From 79-D21 sp964521575 (GTDB lineage Bacteria > Synergistota > Synergistia > Synergistales > 79-D21): 64,000 nt of DNA. Of this stretch, positions 1 through 8,689 are shown in pieces. Positions within the stretch are counted from its first letter, which is position 1. The number at the start of each line of letters is the position of its first letter. Location: assembly GCA_964521575.1 (NCBI GenBank), contig CAZFSR010000004.1:62001-126000 (forward strand), written 5' to 3'. Under the pieces are notes generated by a model that was not told the DNA's origin, made no database searches, and saw only the letters and a program-made list of their open reading frames with translations. A program made the translations under genes and the position numbers.

Positions 1-537
1 GATCCGGTTCCAGTTCGCTTTCAACCCCGTGATCGATTGGGCTTCCTGCGGGGAATGCAGCCGGATCTCGACGGGAAGGTCCCTTGCGATCACCTCGTTT
101 GCGGCATCTTCAGCCTCGAAAAGCAGCGGCCAGTTCAACTCGCCTTCCCACCGCATGAACACGGCCGTTTCCTCTTCCCCGACCGCTACCTTGTAGACTA
201 CCAGCCCATCGTGACGGCTTTCAAGCACACGGGAAAGGATGTGTTCGCCTGAATGCATTCTTGAAAGAAGAGCCTGCCGTTGCAGGTTCACTTCAGCCCT
301 GACGCGAAGCCCTTCCACAGGCTCCCCCTTCAGTATCCTGGCGGAAAGCACGTCCAGCTCCCCTTCACGGAAGCAATCCGTGACTTCAGCTGAAAAGCCT
401 TGCGCCGAAAGGGCCCCCGTGTCGCCCGGCTGCCCTCCCCCGGAAACATGGAAACGGTTCTCTTCCAGCGACAGGCGGACTTCTTTTCCCTTCCCGGGAA
501 ACACATGGAGAATGGTCGTCTCGTACCCCGTGCTCAA
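1..537 (-). CDS. AlaX-type alanyl-tRNA editing protein, C-terminus cut by window edge
   Basis: The minus strand is open from about 564 to the left edge, so the stop lies outside the window. The translation carries the second-domain hallmarks of AlaRS/AlaX editing proteins: a VSGGGQPGDTG segment (family FxxxGGGQxxDxG) near residue 40 and RMHSGEHIL, the HxxxH zinc motif, about 60 residues later. Family members hydrolyse Ser- or Gly-tRNA(Ala) in trans. I prefer a TTG start at 537, 9 nt after GGAAGGGGG. An in-frame ATG at 564 adds nine residues, but it overlaps a perfect TATAAT and has no clear ribosome site. The gene diverges from the DUF362 gene. No catalytic AlaRS domain is visible; because the C-terminus is missing I cannot exclude a longer editing protein. 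Confidence 0.8.
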   Translation of the reverse strand, partial: MSTGYETTILHVFPGKGKEVRLSLEENRFHVSGGGQPGDTGALSAQGFSAEVTDCFREGELDVLSARILKGEPVEGLRVRAEVNLQRQALLSRMHSGEHILSRVLESRHDGLVVYKVAVGEEETAVFMRWEGELNWPLLFEAEDAANEVIARDLPVEIRLHSPQEAQSITGLKANWNRI

Positions 538-562
538 TGCCTTCAGCCCCCTTCCACGGGAC

Positions 563-590
563 ATTATACCCGCGGCCCCGCAACCGCGGG
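563..590. promoter_or_regulatory. TATAAT and 7-bp inverted repeat between divergent genes
   Basis: Minus-strand TATAAT lies at 568-563, directly beside a perfect inverted repeat CCCGCGG (569-575) / CCGCGGG (584-590) with an 8-nt loop. This is the only intergenic space between the editing gene and the DUF362 gene. It may be a promoter with an operator or a short hairpin; no good -35 was found (TTGCCC at 19-nt spacing is the best). Confidence 0.3.
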
Positions 591-635
591 CAAGCGGTAG
601 AATGGACCCATCAGAACGGAAGGAGGATGGATTGG

Positions 636-1739
636 ATGCCGTCGAAAGTTTTCTTTACGGGCACGAGAACCAACCCGAGGAAAAACATGCTTGACCGTTT
701 CGAGGAGGTCGTCCTTGCCGCAGGACTGGGGGGACTGCCCCTGAAAGGACGAATGGTCGCGGTGAAGCTCCATTTCGGTGAGCCGGGCAACCTGGCCACG
801 ATTCGCCCCAACTACGTGGCGAGGCTCGTCCGGCTGATCCGCGAACGAGGGGGGAAACCGTTCCTGACGGACGCGAACACTCTCTACAAGGGCTTGAGGG
901 CCAATGCCGTCGACCATGCACAGGCCGCCATCGAAAACGGTTACAATCCCCTTTCCGCCGGTTGTTGCGCGATCATCGCAGATGGATTGTGGGGCTTCGA
1001 TTTCAGGGAAATCGAGATCAACCTCAAGCACTTCTCAACCGCCAAAATCGCCTCCGCAATCGCCGAAGCGGACGTGATCATTTCCATGAGCCACTTCAAG
1101 GGACACGAACAGACCGGGTTCGGCGGGGCGCTCAAGAACATCGGCATGGGCTCGGGATCCAGGGAGGGCAAGATGGCCATGCACTGCGACGCCCCTCCCC
1201 GGATTTCCGCAGCCAAATGCATCGGGTGCGGAGAATGCATCCGGAACTGCGCCCATGAAGCCGCACGGCCAGGACCGGACGGAAAGGCCTACATCGACAC
1301 CGAACGCTGCGTGGGGTGCGGACAATGCGTCGTGGTCTGCCCGGCGGGCGCCGCCCAGATTTCCTGGGGAAGCGGCGGGACGCTCGGTGAAAGGATCGCC
1401 GAGTACGCCTTCGCCGCCCTCAAGGGGAAACCGAACCTCCACGCCAACTTCATCATGGATGTCTCGCCGAACTGCGACTGCTGGAACCATAATGACGCCC
1501 CCATCGTTTCGGACATCGGCATCGCCGCCTCGACCGACCCCGTGGCACTGGACCAGGCTTCGGCGGATCTCGTCAACGAAGCCCCGGCCCTTCCCGGGAC
1601 CGCACTGGGAGAGAAAAGGCCGATCCATGGGGACAAGTTCAGGACCCTTCACCCCGACGCGGATTGGGACCGCTGCCTTTCGCACGCGGAGACCATCGGG
1701 CTTGGGAACCGTTCCTACGAACGCAAGAACCTGGATTGA
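636..1739 (+). CDS. DUF362 domain protein with two 4Fe-4S ferredoxin motifs
   Basis: The 367-residue protein begins with the DUF362 signature (SKVFF, then a long domain with MSHFKGHEQTGFGGALKN near residue 150). It ends with a bacterial-ferredoxin insert, CIGCGECIRNC and CVGCGQCVVVCP, which should bind two [4Fe-4S] clusters. Family members are cytoplasmic iron-sulfur proteins of unknown reaction, common in anaerobes. The reading frame stays open upstream to 537, but GGAAGGAGG at 618-626 places the start at ATG 636. ATG 627 touches the ribosome site and is less likely. It runs convergently toward the aminotransferase, only 4 nt away. Confidence 0.88.
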   Translation: MPSKVFFTGTRTNPRKNMLDRFEEVVLAAGLGGLPLKGRMVAVKLHFGEPGNLATIRPNYVARLVRLIRERGGKPFLTDANTLYKGLRANAVDHAQAAIENGYNPLSAGCCAIIADGLWGFDFREIEINLKHFSTAKIASAIAEADVIISMSHFKGHEQTGFGGALKNIGMGSGSREGKMAMHCDAPPRISAAKCIGCGECIRNCAHEAARPGPDGKAYIDTERCVGCGQCVVVCPAGAAQISWGSGGTLGERIAEYAFAALKGKPNLHANFIMDVSPNCDCWNHNDAPIVSDIGIAASTDPVALDQASADLVNEAPALPGTALGEKRPIHGDKFRTLHPDADWDRCLSHAETIGLGNRSYERKNLD

Positions 1740-1743
1740 AGGC

Positions 1744-2862
1744 CTAGAGGGTCCTCATGTACGAGGAGATGGCCGACAGCCCCTCCTCGAGGGTTTCGGT
1801 CGCGCAGGAATAGCCGATCCGGAACCACCCCTCGAAATCGAACGCCTTTCCGGGAACGATGAATGCCCCGTTATAGTCGAAAAGGGCTTTGCAGAATTCT
1901 TCTGAAAGGATCGGGTAGTCGTAGTGGATGAACGCCGTGGTCCCGGCGCGGGGGCGCACGTAGGACAGCCCTTTTTCCGCACCGACCCATCGGTCCAGGA
2001 TCGCCGCGTTTCTCCGCACGAGGGGCAGGTTCCGTTCCCGGATCTTCTCCCTGTGCGAGAAAGCCCGGATCGCCAGCATTTCGTCGATCATCCCGCAGCT
2101 GATCGTCGTGTAGTCCCGACGACTGAAGCACGCCTTGATGAAGTCCCTCGGCCCGGCCACCCAGCCCAGCCTCAAGCCTGCCAGGGAAAAGACTTTCGAC
2201 AGGCTGCCCGTTGCCACGGCCCTTTCCGATAGATCGACAACCGAAGGGGTTTTCTCCCCCGGGTCGTGCTCAAGCCCGCGGTAAACCTCGTCGCAAAGAA
2301 TCCAGGCTCCCGTGCGCTCTGCGATCCGGACCACTTCCTTCAGGAAAGCGGCGTCCATCAGCGCACCGGTCGGGTTGTTGGGATTGTTGAGCACGATCAG
2401 CCTGCACCTGTCGCCCGCCAGCATATGCAGATCGTCAAGATCAGGCAGGAAATCGTTCTCCGGACGGAGATCCAGCATTCGGACATCCGCGCCGAAGGCC
2501 TTTGGAACCGAGTAAAGCTGTTGGTAAGTCGGCTTCACCACGACAACCCGGTCCCCGGGGCCCACCAGGGTGAAGAGAGCAAGGAAATTCGCCCCGATTC
2601 CCCCGTGAGTCACCAGGACATTTCCCTCGTCCTGCGTGTCGTAGAGTCTCGAGATATGCCCCCTCAGGTCGAAGGAACCCGGGATTTCCCCGTAGGTGAG
2701 CTTCCTAGACAGGAACTCCTCCAAGAACGATTCCCTGCCGCCCGAGAGATCAAGCAGCTCCCCCACGGTCATGGACTCTACGCAGGTTTCCGCGACATTG
2801 AACCGCGCCTGCTCCTCGTAGGCATTCATCCACTCCTCAACGCCAAAAGGTTCGATCTCCAA
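1744..2862 (-). CDS. Class I/II PLP-dependent aminotransferase
   Basis: A 372-residue fold-type I aminotransferase. Visible landmarks are NNPNNPTGA (cofactor Asn), CDEVYRGLEH (the Asp/Tyr pair that contacts PLP) and GSLSKVFSLAGLRLGW with the Schiff-base lysine, in the expected order and spacing. The sequence style resembles the group annotated as capreomycidine-synthase-like or general aminotransferases, so the substrate cannot be named. The start is TTG at 2862, 9 nt after GGAGG. It is divergent from the arn operon and convergent with the DUF362 gene, so it is probably monocistronic. Confidence 0.85.
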   Translation of the reverse strand: MEIEPFGVEEWMNAYEEQARFNVAETCVESMTVGELLDLSGGRESFLEEFLSRKLTYGEIPGSFDLRGHISRLYDTQDEGNVLVTHGGIGANFLALFTLVGPGDRVVVVKPTYQQLYSVPKAFGADVRMLDLRPENDFLPDLDDLHMLAGDRCRLIVLNNPNNPTGALMDAAFLKEVVRIAERTGAWILCDEVYRGLEHDPGEKTPSVVDLSERAVATGSLSKVFSLAGLRLGWVAGPRDFIKACFSRRDYTTISCGMIDEMLAIRAFSHREKIRERNLPLVRRNAAILDRWVGAEKGLSYVRPRAGTTAFIHYDYPILSEEFCKALFDYNGAFIVPGKAFDFEGWFRIGYSCATETLEEGLSAISSYMRTL

Positions 2863-2923
2863 TTTTCAAGCCTCCATCCGACCGATTTTGCATAAGGTTA
2901 CCATGAAACCGGGAGCTTTCTGG

Positions 2924-2952
2924 TTTACCGCCGTCCCTCCAGTTGGTATCAT
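2924..2952 (+). promoter_or_regulatory. Candidate sigma-70 promoter of the arn operon
   Basis: TTTACC (2924-2929), a 17-nt spacer, then TATCAT (2947-2952) lie 42 nt before the arnT start codon in the 132-bp gap to the divergent aminotransferase gene. Hexamers match the consensus 4/6 and 5/6. Confidence 0.5.
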
Positions 2953-2994
2953 TCTCCGGGTGAAGGAACCCATCATGCCGGCCTGGAGGCAACC

Positions 2995-4623
2995 ATGCTG
3001 AAGAATCGATCCAGGGCTCTCGCCCTGCTGTTGGTGACGACTTCCCTCCTCTTCTTCCTTTTCCTTGGGAATCACCCGCTTCTCGAACCCGATGAAGGAC
3101 GGTACTCCGAGATCCCCAGGGAGATGATCGAGCGGGGAGATTACATCACCCCTACGCTGAACTACGTCAAGTATTTCGAGAAGCCCGTGCTTCACTACTG
3201 GCTCACGGCGCTTTCCTTCAAGCTTTTCGGTTACAGCGAATTCGCCTCCCGGTTCTGGCCGGCCCTGCTCGGCGTTATCGGCGTGGGAACCGCTTTCTGG
3301 CTTGGCGCGAAACTTTACGGAACCCGCGCGGGTTTCTTCTCGGGGCTCGTCCTCGCCACAACCTGGATCTACTTTGCAATCGCCCAGATCAATATCATCG
3401 ACATGGGCCTGTCCGTCTTCGTCACGATCGCCCTAGTGGGATTCCTGATGGGTTCGACCGGCGACAGGCGCCACCTGCTTCTATTCTACGGAGGCATGGC
3501 CCTCGCCACCCTCTCGAAAGGACTTATCGGCATTGTCCTGCCCTGCGCCGTCGCCGGGACGTGGATCCTGCTCACCAGGAACTGGAAACTGGCCAGGCGT
3601 GCGTTTTACGGTTGGGGGATCCTTCTCTTCCTCGGCCTGACGATCCCCTGGTTCATGGCCGTTTGTCTCAGGAATCCCGAGTTCTTCCACTTCTTCTTCA
3701 TCCGGGAGCACTTCCTGAGATATACCACGCGAATCCACGGGCGATACGAACCCGCCTGGTTCTTCATCCCGATCCTGCTGGCGGGAGGCCTTCCATGGAC
3801 CGGCTTCTGGATCCGCCCACTTGCCGGTTTTCGCGAATCCCAGGAAAGACTTTACCTCTTCCTCTGGTTCATCCTGATCTTTTCGTTCTTTTCTTTCTCC
3901 AGTTCCAAACTCATCCCCTATATCCTGCCGGTTTTCCCGGCTCTCTCGATCCTGGCCGGCAGCAAGCTCGACCGGTTCCTGGCCCGTCCGGGTACGGAGA
4001 AAATCGGTTTTGAACTGGTATCGTCCACACTTCTAGTCGGGCTTTTCTCCGCAGCCCTTCTCGCCTACCCGCTTTTCCAGGACCGTTTTCCCCCCTGGGT
4101 CCTTCTTCGTGTCACCGTCCCGCTCGCGGGCACGCTCATCTTGACGTTGCTCGTCGTTTGGGCTTCCTGGAGGAAAAAGCGGCCGCATGCCCTTGTCGCG
4201 GCGCTTTTCATCGGGGCCCTTGCGGCCTGTCTCGCCCTCAAGGGCGGATTCGCCTTCTACGGGACCTTCCTGTCCGCAAAAGAGACGGCCCGCATCATCG
4301 AGACGGCAAGGCAGCCTCAAGACCTGGTCGTCAGTTACGAAGACTATGACCAGGGTATCCCTTTCTACCTCAGGACGCGGGTCGTGCTGGTGAACTGGAA
4401 GGGAGAACTGGAGTTCGGCAGCGGAATCGGCGACCAGTCCGAATGGTTCATCAGCCGGGAGGATTTCGTCAGGCTTTGGGAATCCAACCGCCACATGATC
4501 GTCATCTTCAGGGAAAAACGATACAGGGACATGCTCGCGAAAGGAGTGGACAACATGCGCGTTTTGGGAAGATCCAACGATGCGGTTGTCGTGACGAACA
4601 GACCGGAGGTCGGTAAAAGATGA
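2995..4623 (+). CDS. arnT: ArnT-like lipid A 4-amino-4-deoxy-L-arabinose transferase (GT83/PMT family)
   Basis: This 542-residue polytopic membrane protein is close to the usual ArnT length (about 550). The first transmembrane helix is followed by the periplasmic loop EPDEGRYSEIPREM, whose acidic pair is the family's catalytic signature, and then by KYFEKPVLHYW. About 12 hydrophobic segments fill residues 10-420 and a soluble periplasmic C-terminus follows. Known role: moving L-Ara4N from undecaprenyl phosphate to lipid A phosphates at the periplasmic face of the inner membrane, lowering surface charge. ATG 2995 follows GGAGG by 6 nt. It overlaps arnB by 4 nt and is first in the operon, whereas enteric operons place it after arnD. 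Confidence 0.88.
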   Translation: MLKNRSRALALLLVTTSLLFFLFLGNHPLLEPDEGRYSEIPREMIERGDYITPTLNYVKYFEKPVLHYWLTALSFKLFGYSEFASRFWPALLGVIGVGTAFWLGAKLYGTRAGFFSGLVLATTWIYFAIAQINIIDMGLSVFVTIALVGFLMGSTGDRRHLLLFYGGMALATLSKGLIGIVLPCAVAGTWILLTRNWKLARRAFYGWGILLFLGLTIPWFMAVCLRNPEFFHFFFIREHFLRYTTRIHGRYEPAWFFIPILLAGGLPWTGFWIRPLAGFRESQERLYLFLWFILIFSFFSFSSSKLIPYILPVFPALSILAGSKLDRFLARPGTEKIGFELVSSTLLVGLFSAALLAYPLFQDRFPPWVLLRVTVPLAGTLILTLLVVWASWRKKRPHALVAALFIGALAACLALKGGFAFYGTFLSAKETARIIETARQPQDLVVSYEDYDQGIPFYLRTRVVLVNWKGELEFGSGIGDQSEWFISREDFVRLWESNRHMIVIFREKRYRDMLAKGVDNMRVLGRSNDAVVVTNRPEVGKR

Positions 4624-5804
4624 AAAGGGACGCTTTCCTCCCATTTGCCCGCCCCGACATTGACGAAGCAACGATAGAGGACGTCTGCGAATCCCTGCGT
4701 TCGGGCTGGATCACCACGGGGCCAAAGTCGATCCGATTCGAGAACGCCTTCAAGGAACGCGTCGGCATCCCCCATGCGCTGGCGGTCAACTCGGCCACGG
4801 CCGGACTCCACCTGGCTCATCTGTCCCTGGGTATCGGGCCGGGAGACGAAGTCATCACAACTCCCATGACCTTCGTGGCGACCCTTAACACGATCGTTTT
4901 TGCCGGCGCCAGGCCAGTACTGGTCGATATCGACCCTGGGACTTTCAACATGGACCCCTCCCGCCTGGAATCCGCGGTGACTCCCCGTACGAAAGCGATC
5001 GTCCCGGTCCATTTTGCGGGACTCCCGGTCGACATGGACGCGGTCAATGCCGTGGCCGAACGGCATGGGCTCGCGGTCATCGAAGATTGCGCGCACGCTC
5101 TCGGGGCCTCCTACAAGGGACGCCTTATCGGCTCCGATCCCAGGCACATCAGCGTGTTCAGCTTCCACCCCACGAAGAACATCACGACCGGCGAAGGGGG
5201 CATGGTCTGCACCGGAATCGAGGAAGCCGCGGAGCGTATCTCGATTCTCCGGCAGCACGGGATGTCGAAGGGGGCATGGAACCGCTATGCCGTCACCGGA
5301 ACCCCCCACTACGACGTCGCCCTTCCCGGCCTCAAGTACAACATGCTGGATATCCAGGCCGCGATCGGCCTGGGGCAGCTCGTTCGCCTCGACGCCTTCA
5401 ACGCCAGGAGATCCTCGATCGTAGACCGCTACAGGAAGGCCTTTTCCGGTCTCGAAGGGCTCGTCCTGCCTTCAACCCCGACCTATGAACACACGCATGC
5501 CTGGCACATCTTCACACCTCTGCTGGACCTCGACCGCCTGGATTTGACACGGGACGGTTTCATGGCGCTCATGAAGGCCGAGAATATCGGAACAGCCTAT
5601 CACTACCAGGCGGTGCACCTTTTCGACTTCTACCGGAACACCTTCGGCTTCAAATACGGCGATTTCCCCAATGCGGAAAAAGTGTCCGAGCGAATAGTCA
5701 GCCTGCCCCTCTTTCCCTCGATGGCGGATTCCGACGTGGAAGACGTCATTGCAGCCGTTAAACGAATCCTCGCGGACCACCTAAAAGGAGGATCCCGGTC
5801 GTGA
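4620..5804 (+). CDS. arnB: UDP-4-amino-4-deoxy-L-arabinose-oxoglutarate aminotransferase
   Basis: A 394-residue DegT/DnrJ/EryC1 aminotransferase. Family landmarks: SGWITTGP near the N-terminus, EDCAHALGA (PLP-contacting Asp), and SFHPTKNITTGEGGM, whose lysine forms the internal aldimine. It converts the UDP-4-keto-pentose made by ArnA decarboxylase into UDP-L-Ara4N in the cytoplasm. Other DegT enzymes with similar motifs make other amino sugars, but the position between arnT and arnC makes ArnB the clear choice. It overlaps arnT by ATGA and arnC by GTGA, implying translational coupling. Confidence 0.9.
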   Translation: MKRDAFLPFARPDIDEATIEDVCESLRSGWITTGPKSIRFENAFKERVGIPHALAVNSATAGLHLAHLSLGIGPGDEVITTPMTFVATLNTIVFAGARPVLVDIDPGTFNMDPSRLESAVTPRTKAIVPVHFAGLPVDMDAVNAVAERHGLAVIEDCAHALGASYKGRLIGSDPRHISVFSFHPTKNITTGEGGMVCTGIEEAAERISILRQHGMSKGAWNRYAVTGTPHYDVALPGLKYNMLDIQAAIGLGQLVRLDAFNARRSSIVDRYRKAFSGLEGLVLPSTPTYEHTHAWHIFTPLLDLDRLDLTRDGFMALMKAENIGTAYHYQAVHLFDFYRNTFGFKYGDFPNAEKVSERIVSLPLFPSMADSDVEDVIAAVKRILADHLKGGSRS

Positions 5805-6739
5805 CCACACCTGCCGTTTCAGTGGTCATCCCCGTTTACAACGAGGAGGAAAGCCTCCCCGCCCTTTTCGACAGGTTGATGCCGGTCATGGAAAAGCTAA
5901 ACCGGTCATACGAAGTCGTGTTCATCAACGACGGAAGCCGGGACCGCTCCCTTGCCCTCCTGCTGGACTGCCGCGACCGATATCCGGGCCGGGTCGTCGT
6001 CATCGACTTCAACGGCAACTTCGGGCAGCACATGGCGATCATGGCCGGATTCTCCCAAGCCAGGGGGGAGATGATCCTTACCATGGACGCCGACCTTCAG
6101 AACCCGCCGGAGGAAATTCCCAGGATTGTGGAAGCGATGGAGTCGGGTCACGACGTCGTGGGAACGATCCGCTCGGGCCGCCAGGACCCGTTTTTCCGGA
6201 AATTCGCCTCCAAAATCGTCAACCGCATTTCAAACCGGATCACGGGGCTGAAGCTGAACGATTACGGATGCATGATGCGCGGATACAACCGCCGGATCAT
6301 CACCTTCATCAACCAGTGCAAGGAGACGACGACGTTCATCCCGGCCCTGGCCCAGAAGTTCGCGATGAACCCGGTGGAAATCCCGATCTCCCATTCCGAA
6401 CGGGAACAGGGACAGTCCAAGTACGGCCTTTACCGTTTGATCCGGCTGAATTTCGACCTCATGACGGGTTTCTCGCTCATTCCCCTCCAGGCCGTGACCA
6501 TGCTGGGCATGATCGTCTCGATCCTGAGCTTTTTCTTCAGCGCTTTCCTTCTTCTGCGCCGGTTGATCGTGGGGCCCGAGGTGGAAGGCGTCTTCACCCT
6601 GATGGCCCTCAGCTTCCTCCTGATGGGGATCACGCTCTTCTCCGTCGGGCTCGTTGGGGAATACATCGGCCGGATCTACCAGGAAGTCAGGGAGCGACCC
6701 CGCTTTGTGATCCGGGAAGTGTGGGACCATGAGAAGTGA
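5801..6739 (+). CDS. arnC: Undecaprenyl-phosphate 4-deoxy-4-formamido-L-arabinose transferase
   Basis: A 312-residue GT2 transferase of the DPM1/ArnC type. The N-terminal GT-A domain shows VVIPVYNEEESLP, then NDGSRDRS and MDADLQNPPEE (the DxD-type metal site). Two C-terminal hydrophobic segments (about 230-255 and 265-290) anchor it in the inner membrane. It attaches formylated Ara4N to undecaprenyl phosphate at the cytoplasmic face. The start is a GTG inside the GTGA overlap with arnB and follows AAAGGAGG. The final 11 nt overlap the formyltransferase gene. Confidence 0.9.
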   Translation: MTTPAVSVVIPVYNEEESLPALFDRLMPVMEKLNRSYEVVFINDGSRDRSLALLLDCRDRYPGRVVVIDFNGNFGQHMAIMAGFSQARGEMILTMDADLQNPPEEIPRIVEAMESGHDVVGTIRSGRQDPFFRKFASKIVNRISNRITGLKLNDYGCMMRGYNRRIITFINQCKETTTFIPALAQKFAMNPVEIPISHSEREQGQSKYGLYRLIRLNFDLMTGFSLIPLQAVTMLGMIVSILSFFFSAFLLLRRLIVGPEVEGVFTLMALSFLLMGITLFSVGLVGEYIGRIYQEVRERPRFVIREVWDHEK

Positions 6740-7667
6740 GCCTCGCGTCCTCCTGGCGGCCTATAGCGAAGTCGGTGTCGTCTGCCTGGAGGAGCTGCTT
6801 TCGCAGGGAGCCCACATCGTCGGCGTCTACAGTCATGCGGACGACCAGTTCGAGGAAATCTGGTTCCGGTCCGTCGCCCGTGTCGCGGCCGATGCCGGAA
6901 TCCCCGTCTTCACCCCGGAAAACATCAACGCCCCAAACGAGATCGACCGGATAAGGAGGCTCGAGCCCGACATCCTCTTCTCCCTCTATTACAGGAAGAT
7001 GATCTCCGGGGAGATTCTCTCCATACCGCGGCTGGGAGCATTCAACATGCACGGCTCCCTTTTGCCCCGCTATCGTGGACGGGCCTGCGTCAACTGGGCG
7101 GTCCTGAAGGGGGAAAAGGAAACCGGGGTCACTCTGCACGTGATGAGCGAAAAAGCTGATGCCGGGGATATCGTCGACCAGGAGGCGGTCCCCATCGAAT
7201 TCACCGATACGTCCCAGGACGTTTTCTGGAAAGTCCGGGATGCCGCCCGAAGGGTCATGGCAAGGAACTGGCCCCTGCTCCGCGAAGGACGGGCTCCCCG
7301 CCGGCCCCAGGACGAAAGCCTTGCGACGAAATTCGGCCGAAGGCAGCCGTCGGACGGACGGATCGACTGGACTCTGCCGGCGGCTGAAATCTACAACCTG
7401 GTGCGCGCCGTTACCCACCCCTTCCCCGGGGCGTTCACGCACCTCGACGGCAGGAAGCTTTTCATCTGGAAAGCCTGGCCGCTTGAAACCGGAGAAGGTG
7501 GAAAAGCCGGGCATGTGCTGGGACTGAACCCGTTTGTCATCGGCACGGGAAAGGGGACCCTTCGGATCGACCGATGCCAGCTCGAAGGGAAACCCGAGAT
7601 GGACGGAACCGAGTTCGCGTCCAATTCGCTCATGACTGGCAAAAAGTTGGGAGGCATTGACCAGTGA
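6729..7667 (+). CDS. arnA: UDP-L-Ara4N formyltransferase (stand-alone ArnA N-terminal domain)
   Basis: A 312-residue homologue of the Fmt-like N-terminal half of enterobacterial ArnA. The formyl-transfer triad is visible: Asn106 and His108 in FNMHGSLLPRYRGR and Asp144 in SEKADAGDIV. A C-terminal Fmt-like domain follows from about residue 205. It would use 10-formyl-THF to formylate UDP-L-Ara4N, which is needed for ArnC. In E. coli this domain is fused to the decarboxylase; here it ends in its own stop and overlaps the next gene by 4 nt. Methionyl-tRNA formyltransferase is the alternative, but the neighbours and the shorter C-terminus argue against it. Confidence 0.85.
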   Translation: MRSEPRVLLAAYSEVGVVCLEELLSQGAHIVGVYSHADDQFEEIWFRSVARVAADAGIPVFTPENINAPNEIDRIRRLEPDILFSLYYRKMISGEILSIPRLGAFNMHGSLLPRYRGRACVNWAVLKGEKETGVTLHVMSEKADAGDIVDQEAVPIEFTDTSQDVFWKVRDAARRVMARNWPLLREGRAPRRPQDESLATKFGRRQPSDGRIDWTLPAAEIYNLVRAVTHPFPGAFTHLDGRKLFIWKAWPLETGEGGKAGHVLGLNPFVIGTGKGTLRIDRCQLEGKPEMDGTEFASNSLMTGKKLGGIDQ

Positions 7668-8689
7668 AAATTCTGATCCTGGGAATCAACGGTTTCATCG
7701 GATCCCACCTTGCGGAGCGCATCCTGGCGACCACCGGCTGGGAAGTCCGCGGACATGACCTGAGAACGTCGAACCTTGGAAATTGCCTGCACCACCCCCG
7801 TTTCCTCTTCCGGCAGGGCGACATGAGGCAGGATCGGGATTGGATCGAGCGGCAAGTGTCGGAATGCGACGTCGTCCTTCCGCTCGTGGCGGTCGCCCAG
7901 CCCAAGAAATACGTCGAGGATCCTCTCTTTATCTTCGAGTTGGACTTCGAGGAAAACCTCAAGATCGTCCGGCTTTGCGACCGATACGGGAAACGTCTCG
8001 TTTTTCCGTCAACCTCCGAAGTGTACGGCATGTCGCAGGACGCGGAGTTCAGGGAGGACGAAAGCAACCTCGTCCTTGGACCGATCTGCAAGACCCGCTG
8101 GATCTACAGCTGCAGCAAGCAGATGATGGACCGGGTCATTGCCGCTTATGGAATGCAGAAAGCCCTTCGCTACACCCTGTTCAGGCCGTTCAACTGGATC
8201 GGGCCCCGACTCGACGACAGCGCCCTCGCCTCCGAGGGGAAGTCGCGAGTCCTGACCCAGTTCATCTACAACATGGTCCACGGCCTTCCGATCCAGCTTG
8301 TGGGCGGCGGGGAACAAAGGCGTTGCTTCACCGACATCGAGGACGGGATCGACGCCCTCATGGCAATCCTGCGAAACGAAGGCAACGTGGCCGATGGACA
8401 GATCTTCAACATCGGAAACCCAAAGAACAACCACTCCATCCGTGAACTTGCCGAGACCCTCAAGCGCCTCCTCGCAGGCTTCCCGGAATTCAGGGAGAGG
8501 GCCCTGCAGGCGACCATCCTCGATACGCCAAGTTCGTCCTACTACGGGGAAGGGTACGAGGACGTGGAGTACCGTGTCCCCTCCATCGACAAGGCCAGAC
8601 GCCTACTGGGGTGGGAGCCCCGTTTCACCCTGGAGGACACCCTTCGGAAGACACTTTCTTCCCTGGTGCAACCGGGACAGTCTTCATGA
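7664..8689 (+). CDS. arnA: UDP-glucuronate oxidative decarboxylase (stand-alone ArnA C-terminal domain)
   Basis: A 341-residue extended SDR. The N-terminal nucleotide-binding motif GINGFIGSHLAERI is followed by FPSTSEVYG (Ser118/Glu119, matching the E. coli ArnA catalytic Ser-Glu) and WIYSCSKQ (Tyr148-x3-Lys152). These are hallmarks of ArnA decarboxylase, which oxidises and decarboxylates UDP-glucuronate to the 4-keto-pentose for ArnB. The GTG start overlaps the formyltransferase stop by 4 nt; the 3' end overlaps arnD by ATGA. Two consecutive genes in the same order as the fused domains support an unfused ArnA. Confidence 0.88.
   Translation: MKILILGINGFIGSHLAERILATTGWEVRGHDLRTSNLGNCLHHPRFLFRQGDMRQDRDWIERQVSECDVVLPLVAVAQPKKYVEDPLFIFELDFEENLKIVRLCDRYGKRLVFPSTSEVYGMSQDAEFREDESNLVLGPICKTRWIYSCSKQMMDRVIAAYGMQKALRYTLFRPFNWIGPRLDDSALASEGKSRVLTQFIYNMVHGLPIQLVGGGEQRRCFTDIEDGIDALMAILRNEGNVADGQIFNIGNPKNNHSIRELAETLKRLLAGFPEFRERALQATILDTPSSSYYGEGYEDVEYRVPSIDKARRLLGWEPRFTLEDTLRKTLSSLVQPGQSS

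Noticed and set aside
537..635. N-terminal extension of the DUF362 gene to ATG 537
   Set aside because: The extension crosses the inverted repeat and promoter-like region, has no conserved features, and a perfect GGAAGGAGG lies just before ATG 636.
239..694. Plus-strand open frame of 151 codons near the left edge
   Set aside because: It is antisense to the AlaX-type editing gene, whose conserved HxxxH and GGGQ motifs prove the minus strand is coding; its own translation is Ser/Pro/Arg-rich shadow sequence.
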